64,000 nucleotides of DNA from Ashinkailepas kermadecensis (Eukaryota > Arthropoda > Thecostraca > Neolepadidae), in the NCBI GenBank assembly GCA_034440615.1, contig JAOTOM010002963.1:62001-126000 (forward strand), given 5' to 3'. Each line of letters opens with the position of its first letter. Within the stretch, counting starts at the first letter, position 1. Below, one piece after another: positions 10,250 to 22,477 of the stretch. Made by a program: the position numbers and the translations under genes. Under the pieces are notes generated by a model. The model was given only the letters and a program-made list of their open reading frames with translations, ran no database searches and was not told the DNA's origin.

Positions 10250-12385
10250 TTGGTACTCCTTTGTCAGTTGGCATTCACTTCAATATATGGTGTTTCGACG
10301 AGTTATTCGCTGTGCATTGCAATCATTAAGGGATACTTGATGCATTAGCTATGCCAGGCACATCATAGTTATCACGAAATAAGGTAAAACCCAGAAATGC
10401 AGCTGAGCACAAAAGCGGCGCAGCCAACGATGGCAAGGGAGGCCAATGATGTGGTTTTAATAGAAGATTATGACGAGACTGAAGACCGAATTCAAAAGTC
10501 GGATTTCTTAATGTGGTAGGGGCATGATATGATTATTAAATACATGGTGCCACATTTGATAGATTATTCAGCACAGGATGAATCAAACTTTGGCGGTTTT
10601 ACTCTTCAATTTGCTATCCTTAGATTGAGGATGGTAATGCGTATTAACCGGTGTTTTCAAATATTGTTTTGGATTCACCATGCCGTTATTCATAGCTTTC
10701 AATGCCAAAAGTGTCTTGACAACAGGATTACTATAATTTATCTTCTGGAAATGAACGAGATCTTGAATTACCGCACCTGAATCTAACGGAAAATCCATGC
10801 TGCTATTTGATGTGGAAAATGCACATTTGGCCGTGCTTCAGTGCACTTTGACTGGTCCCTAGCCAGGCTTCGTCGTCACGTCAAACCGGCCGGCCCCGGA
10901 CTTCGGTCCCAGCATTTTGGGTGTTTGCCACCTCTAGTATACATGCCTTCAATGATGACGTCATAGCTCGGTGACCTGACATGACTTGGGTCAATTTTCG
11001 TTTTCGAAAGACTTGCAATTGGTGAATCATCAGGTATGCCAACTTTGAGCGAGTTTTCTCGTGGTCCTGGATAAATCAACAGAAAGGGATGAGAACCACC
11101 CAGATGTGAGCTCGCATTCAACGGTATCCGCCATATTCTTCCAACTAACCGGCCGATTGCGCTCGCAGTATCACAAGAGGGTGGAAGGTGTCTTGCTGAT
11201 CAAAGCATATGCAGAATGTGGTGCTTCAGCGCATAGTTTTCGATTTAGTTTTCTCTAATCTTATCAATAGATGGCAGCACTTTCACCCCCCCAACCTATA
11301 TATGAACCCGGAGCATGAAGTAGTCATGAGGTAATCTGTGTTTGATGGGTGTTTTCTGCGTTTTCTATCATCCTCCGTTATAATTTCACCCATACTTCGT
11401 CAAATTCAGAAAAAGTCCTTTGACGATCTATCCTCCATCGGCCCGCCGAACACCGGAGCCATGCGGCACAGTCTACCACCTGCCATAGAGAAGGCCGCTG
11501 TGGGCGCTGCGCGAGTTCATTTTGGTGTAACCTTTGCATTACGTATACCTGATGCATCGCGTAGCACTACTTGGTATTAACCGCGCCACGTTTATCGGCA
11601 CGACGAGCGGATCATCCAACCACCCCCCTCCGCCCCCGGGAGATGGGAAGATATGCACCTTATCGCACCAGATTTTCCCAGAAGTTCCGGGTATTTCAGA
11701 AGTCGGTAAAGCCTATGTCGAATATTCGGCGGTGCGTTCCAATTAGGAATCCTGTACGATGTTTGACTGATAGCCCGATTGCGAAATAAATACCCCCAAT
11801 TTCGGCATACGTGCATCGCAAAAGGAGCAATCCACTTCAGTCGAAATTAGCTGCAACCTTGCAGAATTCTTGATCATGCCCCCAAATATGGCACAATTAT
11901 CTGAAACTTAAATGCACTCTGCCAAGTTGTCCTAGGTTTCTCGGTCCTTCTCTTGTCTCACAGCCTCCTCGCTTAGCTTATACCACATTCAGCTACATTC
12001 CGTTCGGCGCGGCGCTCTCCACCGGACTGACGTCAGCCATCCATTCGCTGGGCTTTGGGGTACGCACGTCGCGTGCATGCCGTCATAACCACATGACCGG
12101 CGACTCGCGGGCTGTCGCACAAAGTCTTTCCCTATCCCGCCATAAAACCTTTCCTTTGAATACAAATTCGCGCACTTCACAGACAATATTTTAACACGAA
12201 CTGCTAAAAGGCAATATTAAAGCAAACAAAATTGAGTGAGCGAATTAGGACTTCAAACACAGCAAAAAATGTGTTCATGGTTTCAAAAGCGTGACGGTCG
12301 GGAAAGGAAAGGTCACTCGGAATACTAAAACTTACTACCGAAAGATGACGTTGATCGCGCGAATACATGGCTCAGAGGTCGCGAC
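10250..12385. other. No supported gene
   Basis: Scattered short frames with no domain I recognise. Moderately GC-rich, low in simple repeats. Confidence 0.4.
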
Positions 12386-12389
12386 TTTC

Positions 12390-14430
12390 GATGGCGTAGC
12401 CAGAGGAAAAAAGGGGTAGCCGTTCCCCCTTCGGCGGGTCCGAGTGGAACCCTCCAGACGACGACCTTGAGAGGCCAGCAAGGTCCTCTCAAGGCATAAG
12501 CAAGATGATATAACCGACGAAAAATTTAGATGCATCCAACAGATTGTGTGGAAAGGGCCCCTGATGCCTGAAGATGTCCACCACGAGGGCTGGTAAGGGC
12601 CGTGAAAACACGCGAGTGCTGGTATACAGCTGGAATGGCCGTGCCAGCTGGGCCATAAAGACACGTGAGGGCTGGTATACAGCTGGAATGGCTGTACCAG
12701 CTGGACCATAAAGACACGTGAGGGCTGGCATGGCAACTGGAATGACCATGCGAGCTGAGGACTGCCGTCTCTGTTGGAAGGAAGCCATGACAGCTGAGGC
12801 ATAAACAGGAGCGAGGACCAAAGGGGGCTGGGATGTTTTGGGGATTTGAAAGGACCCCTGAGGGCCTACAAGAGCTGACGGACCCCTAAGAATAGGGCTC
12901 CTAAGAGCTGAAGAGGAATACTGAGGGTCCATTTCAGAGCTAGAATTTCCTCCTGCGAAGAGAGCTAGACAGGGCTACCGAGGACTGTGATGGGTTCCTA
13001 AAAGCAGAAGGCCAATTGATGAAGGGGTGCTCTGAAAGGCAACGAGGACTATACTGGAATTCCACTGAGGTTGAGAAGTGCTTGTGAGGGATGAACCCTG
13101 AGGGCCCCCTAAGGCCCCCTGAGGCCCCCTGAGGCCCCCTGAGGGCTAAAAGGAGTACCTGTGGGCTGGCGATTGTTGAGAGGCATGCTGAGAGTACGGG
13201 TCAGAGCTAGGATGTCATTGAATCCACAAGCAAACTGTCCACAACTGTCAAAGGCCTCCTAGCAGCTTGAAAGGGTCCACATCAAAGCCAGAATGGCTTT
13301 AAGGCCAAAAACAAAATGTCGATAACTGGGAAAGGTCCCTAGCAACTCAAGTGGGCCCTTGAGTGCTAACAGAGCCCTGAGAACTAAGGAGAGTCCCCAA
13401 GGCTGGCCATGACCTGAGGAATACCGAGGGCCCATATCAGGGCTGGTAAGCCCTTGAAGCTAGAATGGATGCGAAGACCGGGAAGAGCCTCTAATAGCTG
13501 AAGAGGGACCCTAACGATTGAAATGGGTCACCGAGCGCAATGGAGGACTGGATCGGAATGCCAAAGAGGCTTAGACAATACCCATATATGAAGAACAGGG
13601 ACCCTTGTGAGTTAAGGAGAGTCCCTATGGGTTAGCGAAGGTTGCGACGAATACTGAGGGCTAGTCTTAAAGCTAGCATGTCCTTCATAGCCAGAAGGGC
13701 TGTCGATGACTGGGAAGGGCCATTAGGGGTTGAAGAGGGTCCCTGAGAGTTGCAGAGGATAGTACTGGAATGCCTCTAATTTATGGAAGTAATTAAGGGA
13801 TGAACAGAGCCCCCTAAGAGCTAAAGATATTTCCGAGAGCTAGTGATGTTTGTGAGTAATTGTGAGGCTTGTCTCGGAGCTGGATGTTCCTGGAAGCTAA
13901 ACAGGGTTGTCTAGGATTGGAAAGGGCCCATGCAAGCTGGAGAGGACCACTGACGGATGAACATGGTCCCTGGGAGCCAGCGAAGACTGGACTGGGATGT
14001 TCCTGCTGTCTGGGATGGGCACTGGAGGGATGGGATCCCCTGAGAGCTAAGAGAGTTCTTGAGAAGTGACTATGGTTGTGAGGAATACTGAGTGTCTGTC
14101 TCAGAGTTAAAATGTCTTCGAGAACCAGAAATGCCGTCGAGGACTGGGAAGGCCCGAAGGCGGGGACACCCTGGAGGATTGGACAGGACTTTCTGAGAGC
14201 TGGTCAGGGCATCACATGGTCTAACGACGGTTCCAGATGCTGGTGAGAATGACTTGAGGATCGAGAGGGCTATGGAGTGTCTTTCTGTCTGATGGACGTA
14301 TGTGGCCCTCCTGAGGGCATCAGAGTGTCCTTGGTGGCCAAAGGGAGCCAATATGACCAAAATTGCAGGATGCTGTGTTTTAGGCATAGCCAAGAAGGCC
14401 TGTTGCAGACATTCCGCTCTCTCCAAATAT
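12390..14430 (+). mobile_element. Family 2 element, copy A (hAT-like, non-autonomous)
   Basis: The left end reads GATGGCGTAGCCAGAGG followed by a purine-rich run and CCCCCTTCGGCGGG, a form typical of hAT-type termini (CAGTGGCGTAGCCAG..). The interior from about 12530 is a degenerate array with a period near 30 bp built on AGGGTCCCTGAGAGCTGA. The first part (12390-12640) aligns in order with the reverse complement of 26668-26907. The stretch 12797-12880 aligns with the reverse complement of 17040-17122 joined to 19903-19912, which makes it the uninterrupted paralogue of the double insertion site in copy B. The right end is not defined; similarity fades near 14430. No transposase is encoded. 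Confidence 0.65.
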
Positions 14431-14439
14431 TTCACTTAT

Positions 14440-15835
14440 TTGTTCACAATAGTATACACATTTCATGCTGATGAAGCTTCCATGAAGGTATTGTGTTAAA
14501 AAGGTGTAGAAATGTTGATCCTTCTCTTCACCAAGAATATGCCCATCCTTATCTCCCATGAGCAATCTCCCCATTAATATATTTCTGAATGCAACGGATA
14601 ACAGAAAGAAGCAAGTGTGTCCATGGAGATGTGTAATTGTATTTGTACCCGAGATAATCATAGTTATGCCTTCATTAGAGTTGTATTGGTCTACCTATTT
14701 TTTCCATAATAAGCTTTCTTTTCTTTGTTGCTTTCTCGCCAGCTGAACGGCTTGTGATTTTCTGATAATTACCGAATTGTTGAACCTTGACTGCAGGTTT
14801 CGTATCGTCTACACCAGAGGGGTGTGTTTTATTTTCCCACATATTTAACCATAGTTTCCTCTTAAATTGGAGTGCTCGAGCTGCTTAGAACGTGGCATGA
14901 TAACGGATTGAACACATAAAAGAAAACTGGCTGGAAAATACATAAACTTGCATTGCACCCCAAACTAGTATGCATTAGTATGTAGTCGAGGAAGGCAACC
15001 AAACCACGCATATTTTGTAGCAGCTTCATCCCAGACACTGAGCGCTATGCTTCGATGGTTATTGCTGATGCATACATATGTGGCTCTTCCAGCAGTACTC
15101 CGAAAGGGATTCCAGCGCATGAGTAAATATATTATGTTTCAGCCTTGGAGCCAATACAGGCTACGGTGTTACAATCGCCGCGGCTCCGGGGAGGTGGTCC
15201 ACATACGCCAAGGGCAAAGCTCCCTCAAACAAACACCCCGTGAACAAAGGACACATCGTCTCACTTCACGCTCGCCGAGGCCTGCCGCCGCGCTCGGCCG
15301 CATTCTCAGAGTCTCACAAGACAAGATAGTTTACAGCACCTATTCAGTTTGACATTTAACACACGGCGCTTACTGCACGAGACGGGTGTTTCCGGGGCGG
15401 AGAGCGCGTCTGCTCCCCTCGAGAGCTCGCGATGGAAAGACGCGACGTCTGCGTCCACTCGACAAAATGGCGTTGCCATACATTCATCCATGTTATTCGC
15501 GAACAATTCAAGTTGCCTACTAAACCAAAAGCTGCACAAATTACGGTTGCGTTTTAAACTAACAACAGATGATTATCCTAACCAACTACAAACACACATA
15601 TACTTGCAACGACCGGTTCCGATACTTGGTTAATTACAAATTGTTCTATGATATATTCAACAGCTGACTAGCAAATTGACAAACATGGCTGAAACAACAG
15701 TCACAATTGTCGACGCTCTTTGAACTCAAACAGCTGACACTTCACGGCACGGCAGCGACGCCCAGCGGGCTCGCCGGAACTGCCAACTAGGAGAGGTCCA
15801 CATGACGCGCTCAGCCTCAACGCGCCACTACCGAC
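14440..15835. other. No supported gene
   Basis: No recognisable coding or repeat family. A short duplicated motif is TGCATTAGTATG near 14970. Confidence 0.4.
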
Positions 15836-15839
15836 TGTA

Positions 15840-15979
15840 TCTATCTATCAATCTATATATCTATATATCTATGTATCTATATATATATATATATATATAT
15901 ATATCTATATCTATATCTATGTATCTATGTATATATATATGCACACACACAGACACACACATATCTACACTATATCTAT

Positions 15980-16030
<51 letters not shown>
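15840..16030 (+). repeat. Compound microsatellite (CTAT/TA/CA)
   Basis: CTATATAT..(TA)n, then CACACAGACACAC and (CA) about 25 units. The repeating peptides its frames would give are artefacts. Confidence 0.95.
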
Positions 16031-16031
<1 letters not shown>

Positions 16032-16338
16032 GCACATTCTGCATGAAGGCAATTCGCACATCGTCACCGAGGTAGCAGCAGGAGGCGAGACCGAGACCAA
16101 TTCAGTGTTCGTGTGGTTGATGGCGATTGGAGACGTTTCGGCGCGGATGAGCACGGAGCACGGAGCAGGAAGGAAAGTGCACGATGCACTTTCTTCTGCT
16201 GTTCGGGGTAATGTACCGTTAGCAGGATGCTGTTTTGCTTGCTGGCCACACGCTGGTCGGCGTGTCGAATATGCCTTCCCTGCTGGTGATGATGTCTGAG
16301 AAAAAGGTGGTCTCTCATGCTGTTTGGATAAACATGCC

Positions 16339-16444
<106 letters not shown>

Positions 16445-16519
16445 ATGCGGCCGTCATCACAACTATTGCTGGGCTGTCTTTTTCGCCATCGCTGGAGCGG
16501 TCGTAGATGCTGGAGCAGC

Positions 16520-16605
16520 TGTGTTCAGGCCACTGAGGCAGCTGTGACCGCTTGGGCGGCTGTGGCCGTTGGGGCGGCCGTGGCCGCAGGGGCGGCCGCC
16601 ACTGC
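16520..16605 (+). repeat. Short GC-rich 18-bp tandem
   Basis: GGGGCGGCCGTGGCC-like units repeat about four times (GGCGGCTGTGGCCGTT, GGCGGCCGTGGCCGCA). Confidence 0.6.
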
Positions 16606-16644
16606 TCAGGTGGTGATGGCTGACCTTCCTAATCTCCAGCAACA

Positions 16645-17122
16645 TTTATGGCTCTCAAGGTTAGCTTATATTTGAGGCTGGCCCTCGGTATTCCTCGCAC
16701 CCATCGCAAGTTCTTAAGAACTTTCTTAGCTCTCAGAGGCCCTGATATTTCAGGTGCCCATCCCAAAGCTCAGGAGCATCACAGTTCAGTGCTGTCTGGC
16801 TCTCAGGGGACCTATTCATCCGTCAGGAGCCCTCTCCATGTTTTATGGGTAATTCCGAGTCCTCCACAAACCTGTCTAGCTTTCAGGGGGATCCTGCAGC
16901 CTTCCGAGACAGGCTTCACAATTTCTAGCAAACATCGCCAGCTTTCTGAACTCTCCTTAGCTCTTAGATGGCTCTGTCCATCCCTCTAGCTCTAATCTCG
17001 TGGGCATGTCAGCTCTGAGATGGGCCTTCAATAGTCCACTTCAGCTCTTAGGGGTCCTGTTCACCTCTCGGAGGCCCTTTCGGACCCCAAAAACATTCCA
17101 GCCCTCTCTGGTTCGCAGGACC
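16645..17122 (-). mobile_element. Family 2 element, copy B, distal part
   Basis: The reverse complement matches the internal array of copy A, with GAGAGGGCTGGAATG, TTTTTGGGGTCCGAAAGGG and CCCCTAAGAGCTGAAG in the order seen at 12815-12915. It also matches 13990-14100 further in, so some interior has been lost. It is separated from its 5' part (26668-26907) by two nested hAT-like insertions. Confidence 0.65.
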
Positions 17123-17489
17123 CCTGTTTACAGAGGTGAAAAAAACCGGCTACTCGGCCACGAGCGTGGGTGACAGATATTTGAAAAATATATCCGGTTA
17201 TGGTGACAACTTACGGTACCGTATTATCATTGAGTATGGATTGTATTTATCATCAGGCCGTTTTGCCTCTGAACATACCCAGTCAATTTGTATTTCCTAA
17301 CCATGCAGACATATACGTACTCATCTTGTTTCAGTAAATGTATCAGAAGCGCACCGAAACAATTTAGTAGCTATGATCGAGGGGACAGGGGGGGGGGGGC
17401 GGGCTGAAAAAACTCTACAACTCGTGGTAGAGTCCATAGGTTTTAACATTGCCGTGGTAAGCCTGTCACCTACGAACTGTCCCGTCCCC

Positions 17490-17545
17490 GTCCAGAGATT
17501 GAGCCCGACGCAACAGTTCCGTTTTCCGGCGCAGTTTGTGGCGTG
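17490..17545 (+). repeat. Internal 50-bp direct repeat, copy 1
   Basis: CCAGAGATTGAGCCCGACGC and CAGTTCCGTTTTCCGGCGCA recur at 18335-18380 as CCAGAGATTGAATCCGACGC and the identical second block, about 840 bp apart within the 17131-19894 element. The sequence diverges abruptly after GCAGTTTGT. Confidence 0.85.
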
Positions 17546-18076
17546 TGGCACGGCTCACATCACAGGTGGCGAGATATGGCTGACATCACGTGAAAGCCCC
17601 AAATGTTGGCTATCCGTCGCGCACAATTTCGTTGCGGTCGGGTCAACGTGTTGCGCGTGCGCGTCACGGGGGTCCTGAGAGAACGGGTGTCCGGTGAATG
17701 TCCGGTCGCCCATAGGAATAGCATGTAAAACTGAGATTTTGCGTTCGGAAAATCACCAATTTTAGCGCTCCCCATCGACCCGATTCAGACCGCCATATCT
17801 CGACAACCAATGGACGGATCGACACCAAACCAACACCTCAGTGTTGCCACGACAATTATCAATATCGCCGTGGCAACCGTTTCCGAGTCACGCACTACGC
17901 GCACGCGAGAGGGGTGTGGAAAGCGGGAGCGACGTTTTTGAGCGTTTTTCACGATTGGGTCTGGTTCTCGGAAACGGCTAAACTTAGCGACTTGCCGTCA
18001 CTTTCACATCATGGCCCCATGTACCGGCTACAATTTTTCAATTGACGATCAGTGGCTGCAGAGTGTGCGGGCGCAG

Positions 18077-18268
18077 TCATCGTGACACGGGCTGCACGTG
18101 TTTCAGTCCGTGAAAAAGGCTCCGCTTTCCACATTCTCCACACCACTGTCGAATGACATTTTGCGGAGGAAGTTGCATGCGCGGATAGCCCCACTCTTTG
18201 TGATGCTTACAGTTCCTTCGGATTTCACCCATCACAAATACTTTTGTAGCAATCGTTGATGCCCTCAA
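18077..18268 (-). pseudogene. Possible zinc-finger-like fragment
   Basis: The minus strand encodes CKHHKEWGYPRMQ followed by WCGECGKRSLFHGLKHVQP. The CGECG...H...H spacing could bind zinc, and it lies in a hAT element where N-terminal zinc fingers are expected. I cannot assign it to a family, and it may be chance. Confidence 0.2.
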
Positions 18269-18438
18269 CCGTTACCAGACGTCACTTTCGGCAATCTTGG
18301 CAGACGGGGACGGGACAGTGTCCTGTCACCGCCCAGAGATTGAATCCGACGCAACAGTTCCGTTTTCCGGCGCAGTTTGTTTCAAAGCTGGTTTTATCTA
18401 CCTAATATGGTGTTAGTGCCCAAGGTGTGAGTGCTAAT

Positions 18439-18597
18439 ATGACACCACCATCACGAGAAAAGGTGCGTTGTGGCTATCCTGGTTGCAAATTTAATGGCCA
18501 GTCAAGATCGTTGAATAGGCATATGAAGACAAAGCATGCCGGTTTACCTATCCGGCTGAAAAACACTGCCTTTGGAGAGGGAGGCCGGTGGCAATAA
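18439..18597 (+). pseudogene. C2H2/BED-like zinc-finger exon of the hAT element
   Basis: A 52-codon frame from ATG 18439 encodes CGYPGCKFNGQSRSLNRHMK followed by TKH. The cysteines are at residues 11 and 16 and the histidines at 28 and 33 (C-x4-C-x11-H-x4-H), the form of a DNA-binding zinc finger. hAT transposases commonly carry such a finger at the N-terminus, so its place within 17131-19894 makes sense. The frame stops at TAA 18595, but in the next frame the sequence stays open to a textbook splice donor, CAG|GTAAG, near 18620. A small frameshift may therefore have broken a first exon. No downstream catalytic domain was found. Confidence 0.5.
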
Positions 18598-19902
18598 TGG
18601 CACATTGCTGCAGGAAGTGCAGGTAAGACTGAATGTATTTCTACTAACCAACGTCATGTCTGCAAAATATGGCAACCTTGAGGGTGTTTTGTTCATGTGC
18701 AAGCAAAAATACCATGAAACCTTGTGCCAGCTGTTTGGTGCAGTATTATATGCACAATATTTCTCAGTCTAACATATCATTTCAGGAATTTTGCCACACT
18801 CAGACTTGTGGAATCCTTATCATGAAAAAAAATGTTTTGGTACTTCCAATATGAGCCTTTGGTATTTTAATAATTTCATCCGGTCACTTCCTTGGGTTTG
18901 ATTTATTTGGAGCAGGGCCCATGTTTTGTAATAAGCATGACTTGTTGCATTGACCAAAAGTGTTATAAATTACTTGAAACCAATACAAAATATGACCTAT
19001 GACACTCTGTCCTTGATATTGGAGCCATAGTACAAGGGAATTCAATTTGTATTGGTAAATTTAATTTTCAAGGAGTCATTGGATTTGGAGAACAGCATGT
19101 TTCAATGCTATGTTTATCAGCATGATGAAGATGATGTGACCACTGATTCCCATCAGAAATGCTTATTTTTAGTTGGAAAGCAAAATAATGTACCATTAAT
19201 TTTTGATACCTAACATGACCTAGCCTGGTTTACTCTACCTCCTTTTAAATTGTTTCTTCAATGTAGTCACAATTTGTGTGTTCAATAATATAACAATGTT
19301 AAGAAACATAAACTGGCCTTACCTTTTTTCAGAGAAAAAAATAGCCCATTTTTGTCTGAAATAAAAGGAGCACATTTGCACAATAAAACCTAGCCTAACC
19401 TGTTGTTTTGCTTTGCTGAGTAAAATTTTCGTAAAAGATATTTTAAGCATATTACACCACAATAATACCAATATATTTATGGATGCACCCAAAAGAAGCA
19501 AGATTAGCTTATAGGGTGTGTTGTAATTTCACATATTAATTAATTATTTGAATTTGTTTTGTATGCATGTTCCAGTGCAGAAGACAAAGCAAGTCAACAT
19601 GTGCACATGATGAAACTGCAAAGTGTACCTCAATTCTTGAGCATGATGATCAGTTTTTTGCATTGTCCCAATGGTCTGATTGTTCCTTGCACCAGACATG
19701 CTTGATGTAATTTAATTTAAATTGAAGATCATATATAGACTAAATCATTCTTCTTTGTTCCACTTCAGCATCATCGTCGATATTTCGCGCTCGCATACAT
19801 GCGTACGGGGTCTTACTGTGAGCCATCAACATGTGACAGCCTAGTGGTGTTCGATATTCTGTAGGTGACAGGCTGGACGCTTTTTTCACCTCTGCCTGTT
19901 TA

Positions 19903-19912
19903 TTCCTCAGCT
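19903..19912 (-). mobile_element. Family 2 copy B, 10-bp remnant between two insertions
   Basis: TTCCTCAGCT lies between the TSD of the 17131-19894 element (CCTGTTTA) and the TSD of element H copy 1 (ATCAGGGG). In reverse complement, the flanks plus this remnant read AGCTGAGGAATAAACAGG, matching AGCTGAGGCATAAACAGG in copy A at about 12795-12812. Confidence 0.85.
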
Positions 19913-20229
19913 ATCAGGGGCAGTGGCGTCGCCACGAAATCCTTCCAGGGGGGGCAAGGTCGAAAGGGGGCCTCCTGTTCCCCGAAAGGGGGCCTCCATT
20001 GTGTTATGGTCTCATATTGTTTTTAGGCTCTTATACTATGGTTCGAGGATGGGGAACATGATTTCATATTCGTTTTTTTTTGTTCTTGGCATGGTGCATC
20101 ATTTACTCAAAACGCAATAGCACTAATCATTTTCGCTGAAAACTGGGCCATACCAGGGTATAAATAAGTAATATTTGGATACATACATAAGTGCCAAAAC
20201 AAACCATCGTCTCAATGCTTTCTCGAATC

Positions 20230-20483
20230 TTCCCGCTGGCCTCTAGATTGCAGCGAGCTGGCGGGGCTGGTGCTAAGCATATCTTACAGATATTTGCCAT
20301 TGATAAACCCACTTTTAAGTCATCCAAGTCTAACTGAATATAGCTAGATTCATCACTACTGTTATTTATTCCCATCAGCTTGATGTCATAAGCAAAGCTT
20401 GAACGACCATTTCTCAGTCCAAGGACGACAATTTCGCAAAGGTGACAACGAGAAGTGGATTGCATTGATTTTCTGAGCGCCAT
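20230..20483 (-). other. Conserved open frame of element H, copy 1
   Basis: The minus strand from ATG 20483 encodes MALRKSMQSTSRCHLCEIVV, then SSFAYDIKLMGINNSSDESS, ICKICLAPAPPARC and on to 20127. CHLC and CKIC pairs sit about 55 residues apart, a spacing reminiscent of four-cysteine zinc-binding domains such as the arthropod ZAD; this is only a suggestion. The same start and frame occur in copies 2 (ATG at 47634) and 3 (ATG at 59071), but a TGA or a frameshift breaks each before the CKIC pair. Differences between copies are mostly amino-acid changing, so there is no sign of selection on these copies. Confidence 0.35.
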
Positions 20484-21221
20484 CTTAGGAGTTTATTTAT
20501 TTTTTATAACATTTGGTGCTGGCTGCAAGGCAACTGTCACACGAGCTAAAATATATCCTCAGCGAATAAATTCACGGCAAGAACAAGCATTGAACAGCAA
20601 TGCATAAATCACAATGCAACAATGCAACAATGTCAGTACATACATAATCCAAGCCTTCAAATTCCACGCCGTCACGCCCATCGTTTTCGCTGTGCTGTGC
20701 CGTTTTGTAAATGAGGTTGAGAAGGTATGGAAGCTGGGAAGCTCTAATCATGCAGGCTGTAATAACAGAAAAGAAGTTTGTTGGAAGAAAATGCATTTAA
20801 AAACATCATTCATCCCATTTTATATGGGGCATGGATGTTGTATTATATGCTTATGAGGGGTAATTTGTCCCCTCAATGTTGGCGTTTCCCCATGGGCGTA
20901 TGTTTCGGAAAATTATTGAGGGACCAGTGGAGTACCTATATTTGCGTCAAGCAAGACGGTGCAAACGGATTTGCAGGGGGGGGGGGGGGCACCTACGCCC
21001 ATTAAAAAGTCCTTGGATTTCGACCGCTATTTTGTCAAAGGGTACATTTCGAAATAATATACTTAGTCATCAACTAAATTGTCCTGTGGAGGGGCCTAAT
21101 CTACCACTATGGTTTCTGATTGGTCGGATTTCAACCCTAACTCCACCACTCAGTTCTTAGGTGTTCTTTTGGTATCCCTTGATAAGTTACCTCACACTGC
21201 TGAAATCACACCTATACCACA

Positions 21222-22000
21222 AAACCGGATCAGTATCCAAAAAATCAAGCTGGAGCCCTCCAAAAAGGAGAGATTCCAACAAATAAATGTCCGGGTCAGG
21301 AAAATGGCTCTGTTGCACCGAATATTTTTTCCAGATACCTTCAAAAATTGCGTATGACACCGAAAAGCATACCGGATCTCGAAAAATCGAGGTGGGATAC
21401 AAAAACATGACGCAAAATCAGGTTGGCAAAATCAGGCCGGGATTCGGACTTTATAAAAAAAAACAGCAAAGATCCACAAAAATCGCGTTGAGCCCACAAA
21501 GCTGGCGTTGGGTCTCCGGAACCACGCGCCCGGGTGCGATAAGTCGCGCTGGGACCCAGAAAAAATCGCACCGAAGCCCCAAAATCATACTGGGGCCCCA
21601 CAAATGTGCGTCAGAAGCCCCAAATATACACAGGGGAACCCTAAGAGTACGACGGTGCCAGAAAATACAACTAACCCTTCAAAGCGCACAGAGTCTCCCA
21701 AAAAGTGATAGGGCCTTAAAACATGCGTTGCAGCCCTAAATAAACATACCGGGAGCTCTAAGAAAAATACACTGCAAGCTCGCAAGGCGCACAGGAACCA
21801 TGAGAACGCACAAGGGCCTGGAAAAGAGGCTGGAGCCACAAAAGGCAACATGGTTCCAAAACGTACAAAACGACAGGGAGCTAATGAAACACATCGGGAT
21901 CTTCGAAAACGCCCCGACACGTAAAAAAATACTCGGTGCACAAAAAAAAACACAACAAAGCCCTAAAAAGAGCAGGGTTTCGAAGATGTATTAGGCCCAT
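21222..22000 (+). repeat. Element H copy 1, left hairpin arm (about 0.78 kb)
   Basis: The arm starts at ACCGGATCAGTATCC and runs through GGTCTCCGGAACCACGCG and AACATGGTTCCAAAACG to TTCGAAGATGTATTAGG. Each block recurs in reverse complement and reverse order in 22478-23253. The arm is itself built from about 30-35-bp modules carrying GCCCCAAA..TCG. Confidence 0.85.
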
Positions 22001-22477
22001 AACTTCAAAGTAAAATGTATTACCCACCACTTTAAAATACAAAACTTCACAATTTCAGGCTTTCCAGTTCATAGCACCCGGTCGCCACGACGGCAACGTC
22101 AGTGCACGTGCACACCCATTTTTCGTATTCGGTGCATTCGCCACACTTCGTGCGATGCTATGGTTTCTGCTAGGCCTTCTGCGTTTTGCTAATTGTTGCC
22201 ACATGATAGACTTGCGCCATATTTGGCGTGATGGAATGATTCGTATGGGCGTTCGCTGCGAAAAGTCGATTGATTAAATTCGATCATTAGTTTCCTACTT
22301 CTCACATCTTCTGGTAGTTATGAAATGCGGTTTCCGCTGAGCTTTGATGCACTTCATATCTTTGCTGCTATCCTCCCAGATTGGATACCGAACCGAGGCC
22401 AAGCCTCAGCGTTCTTTTTTGAACCCGTTGCGTCTTTCTTGGTCTATGATTGTGCATTATGGCTCCAATCCATTTTT
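22001..22477. other. Element H copy 1, hairpin loop
   Basis: A 0.48-kb unique spacer between the two arms, present in the same place in copy 3 (about 60576-61055). It contains a short frame (22325-22519 plus strand) also open in copy 3 (60901-61095), with LSFDALHIFAAI and WLQSIFVR; no family recognised. Confidence 0.6.

Larger units (their letters stand above)
17131..19894. mobile_element. 2.76-kb hAT element with CAGAGGTGAAAAAA ends
   Basis: Both ends read inward CAGAGGTGAAAAAA (left 17131-17144; right end as reverse complement closing at 19894), close to the Ac-type hAT terminus form CAGGG.TGAAA. Perfect 8-bp TSDs CCTGTTTA lie at 17123-17130 and 19895-19902. Inside are a 50-bp internal direct repeat (about 17490-17545 and 18335-18380), a diverged copy of the 670-1285 repeat, and a zinc-finger-like exon at 18439-18597. 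Most transposase sequence is missing or unrecognisable, so the copy is probably defective. It sits inside family 2 copy B. Confidence 0.85.
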
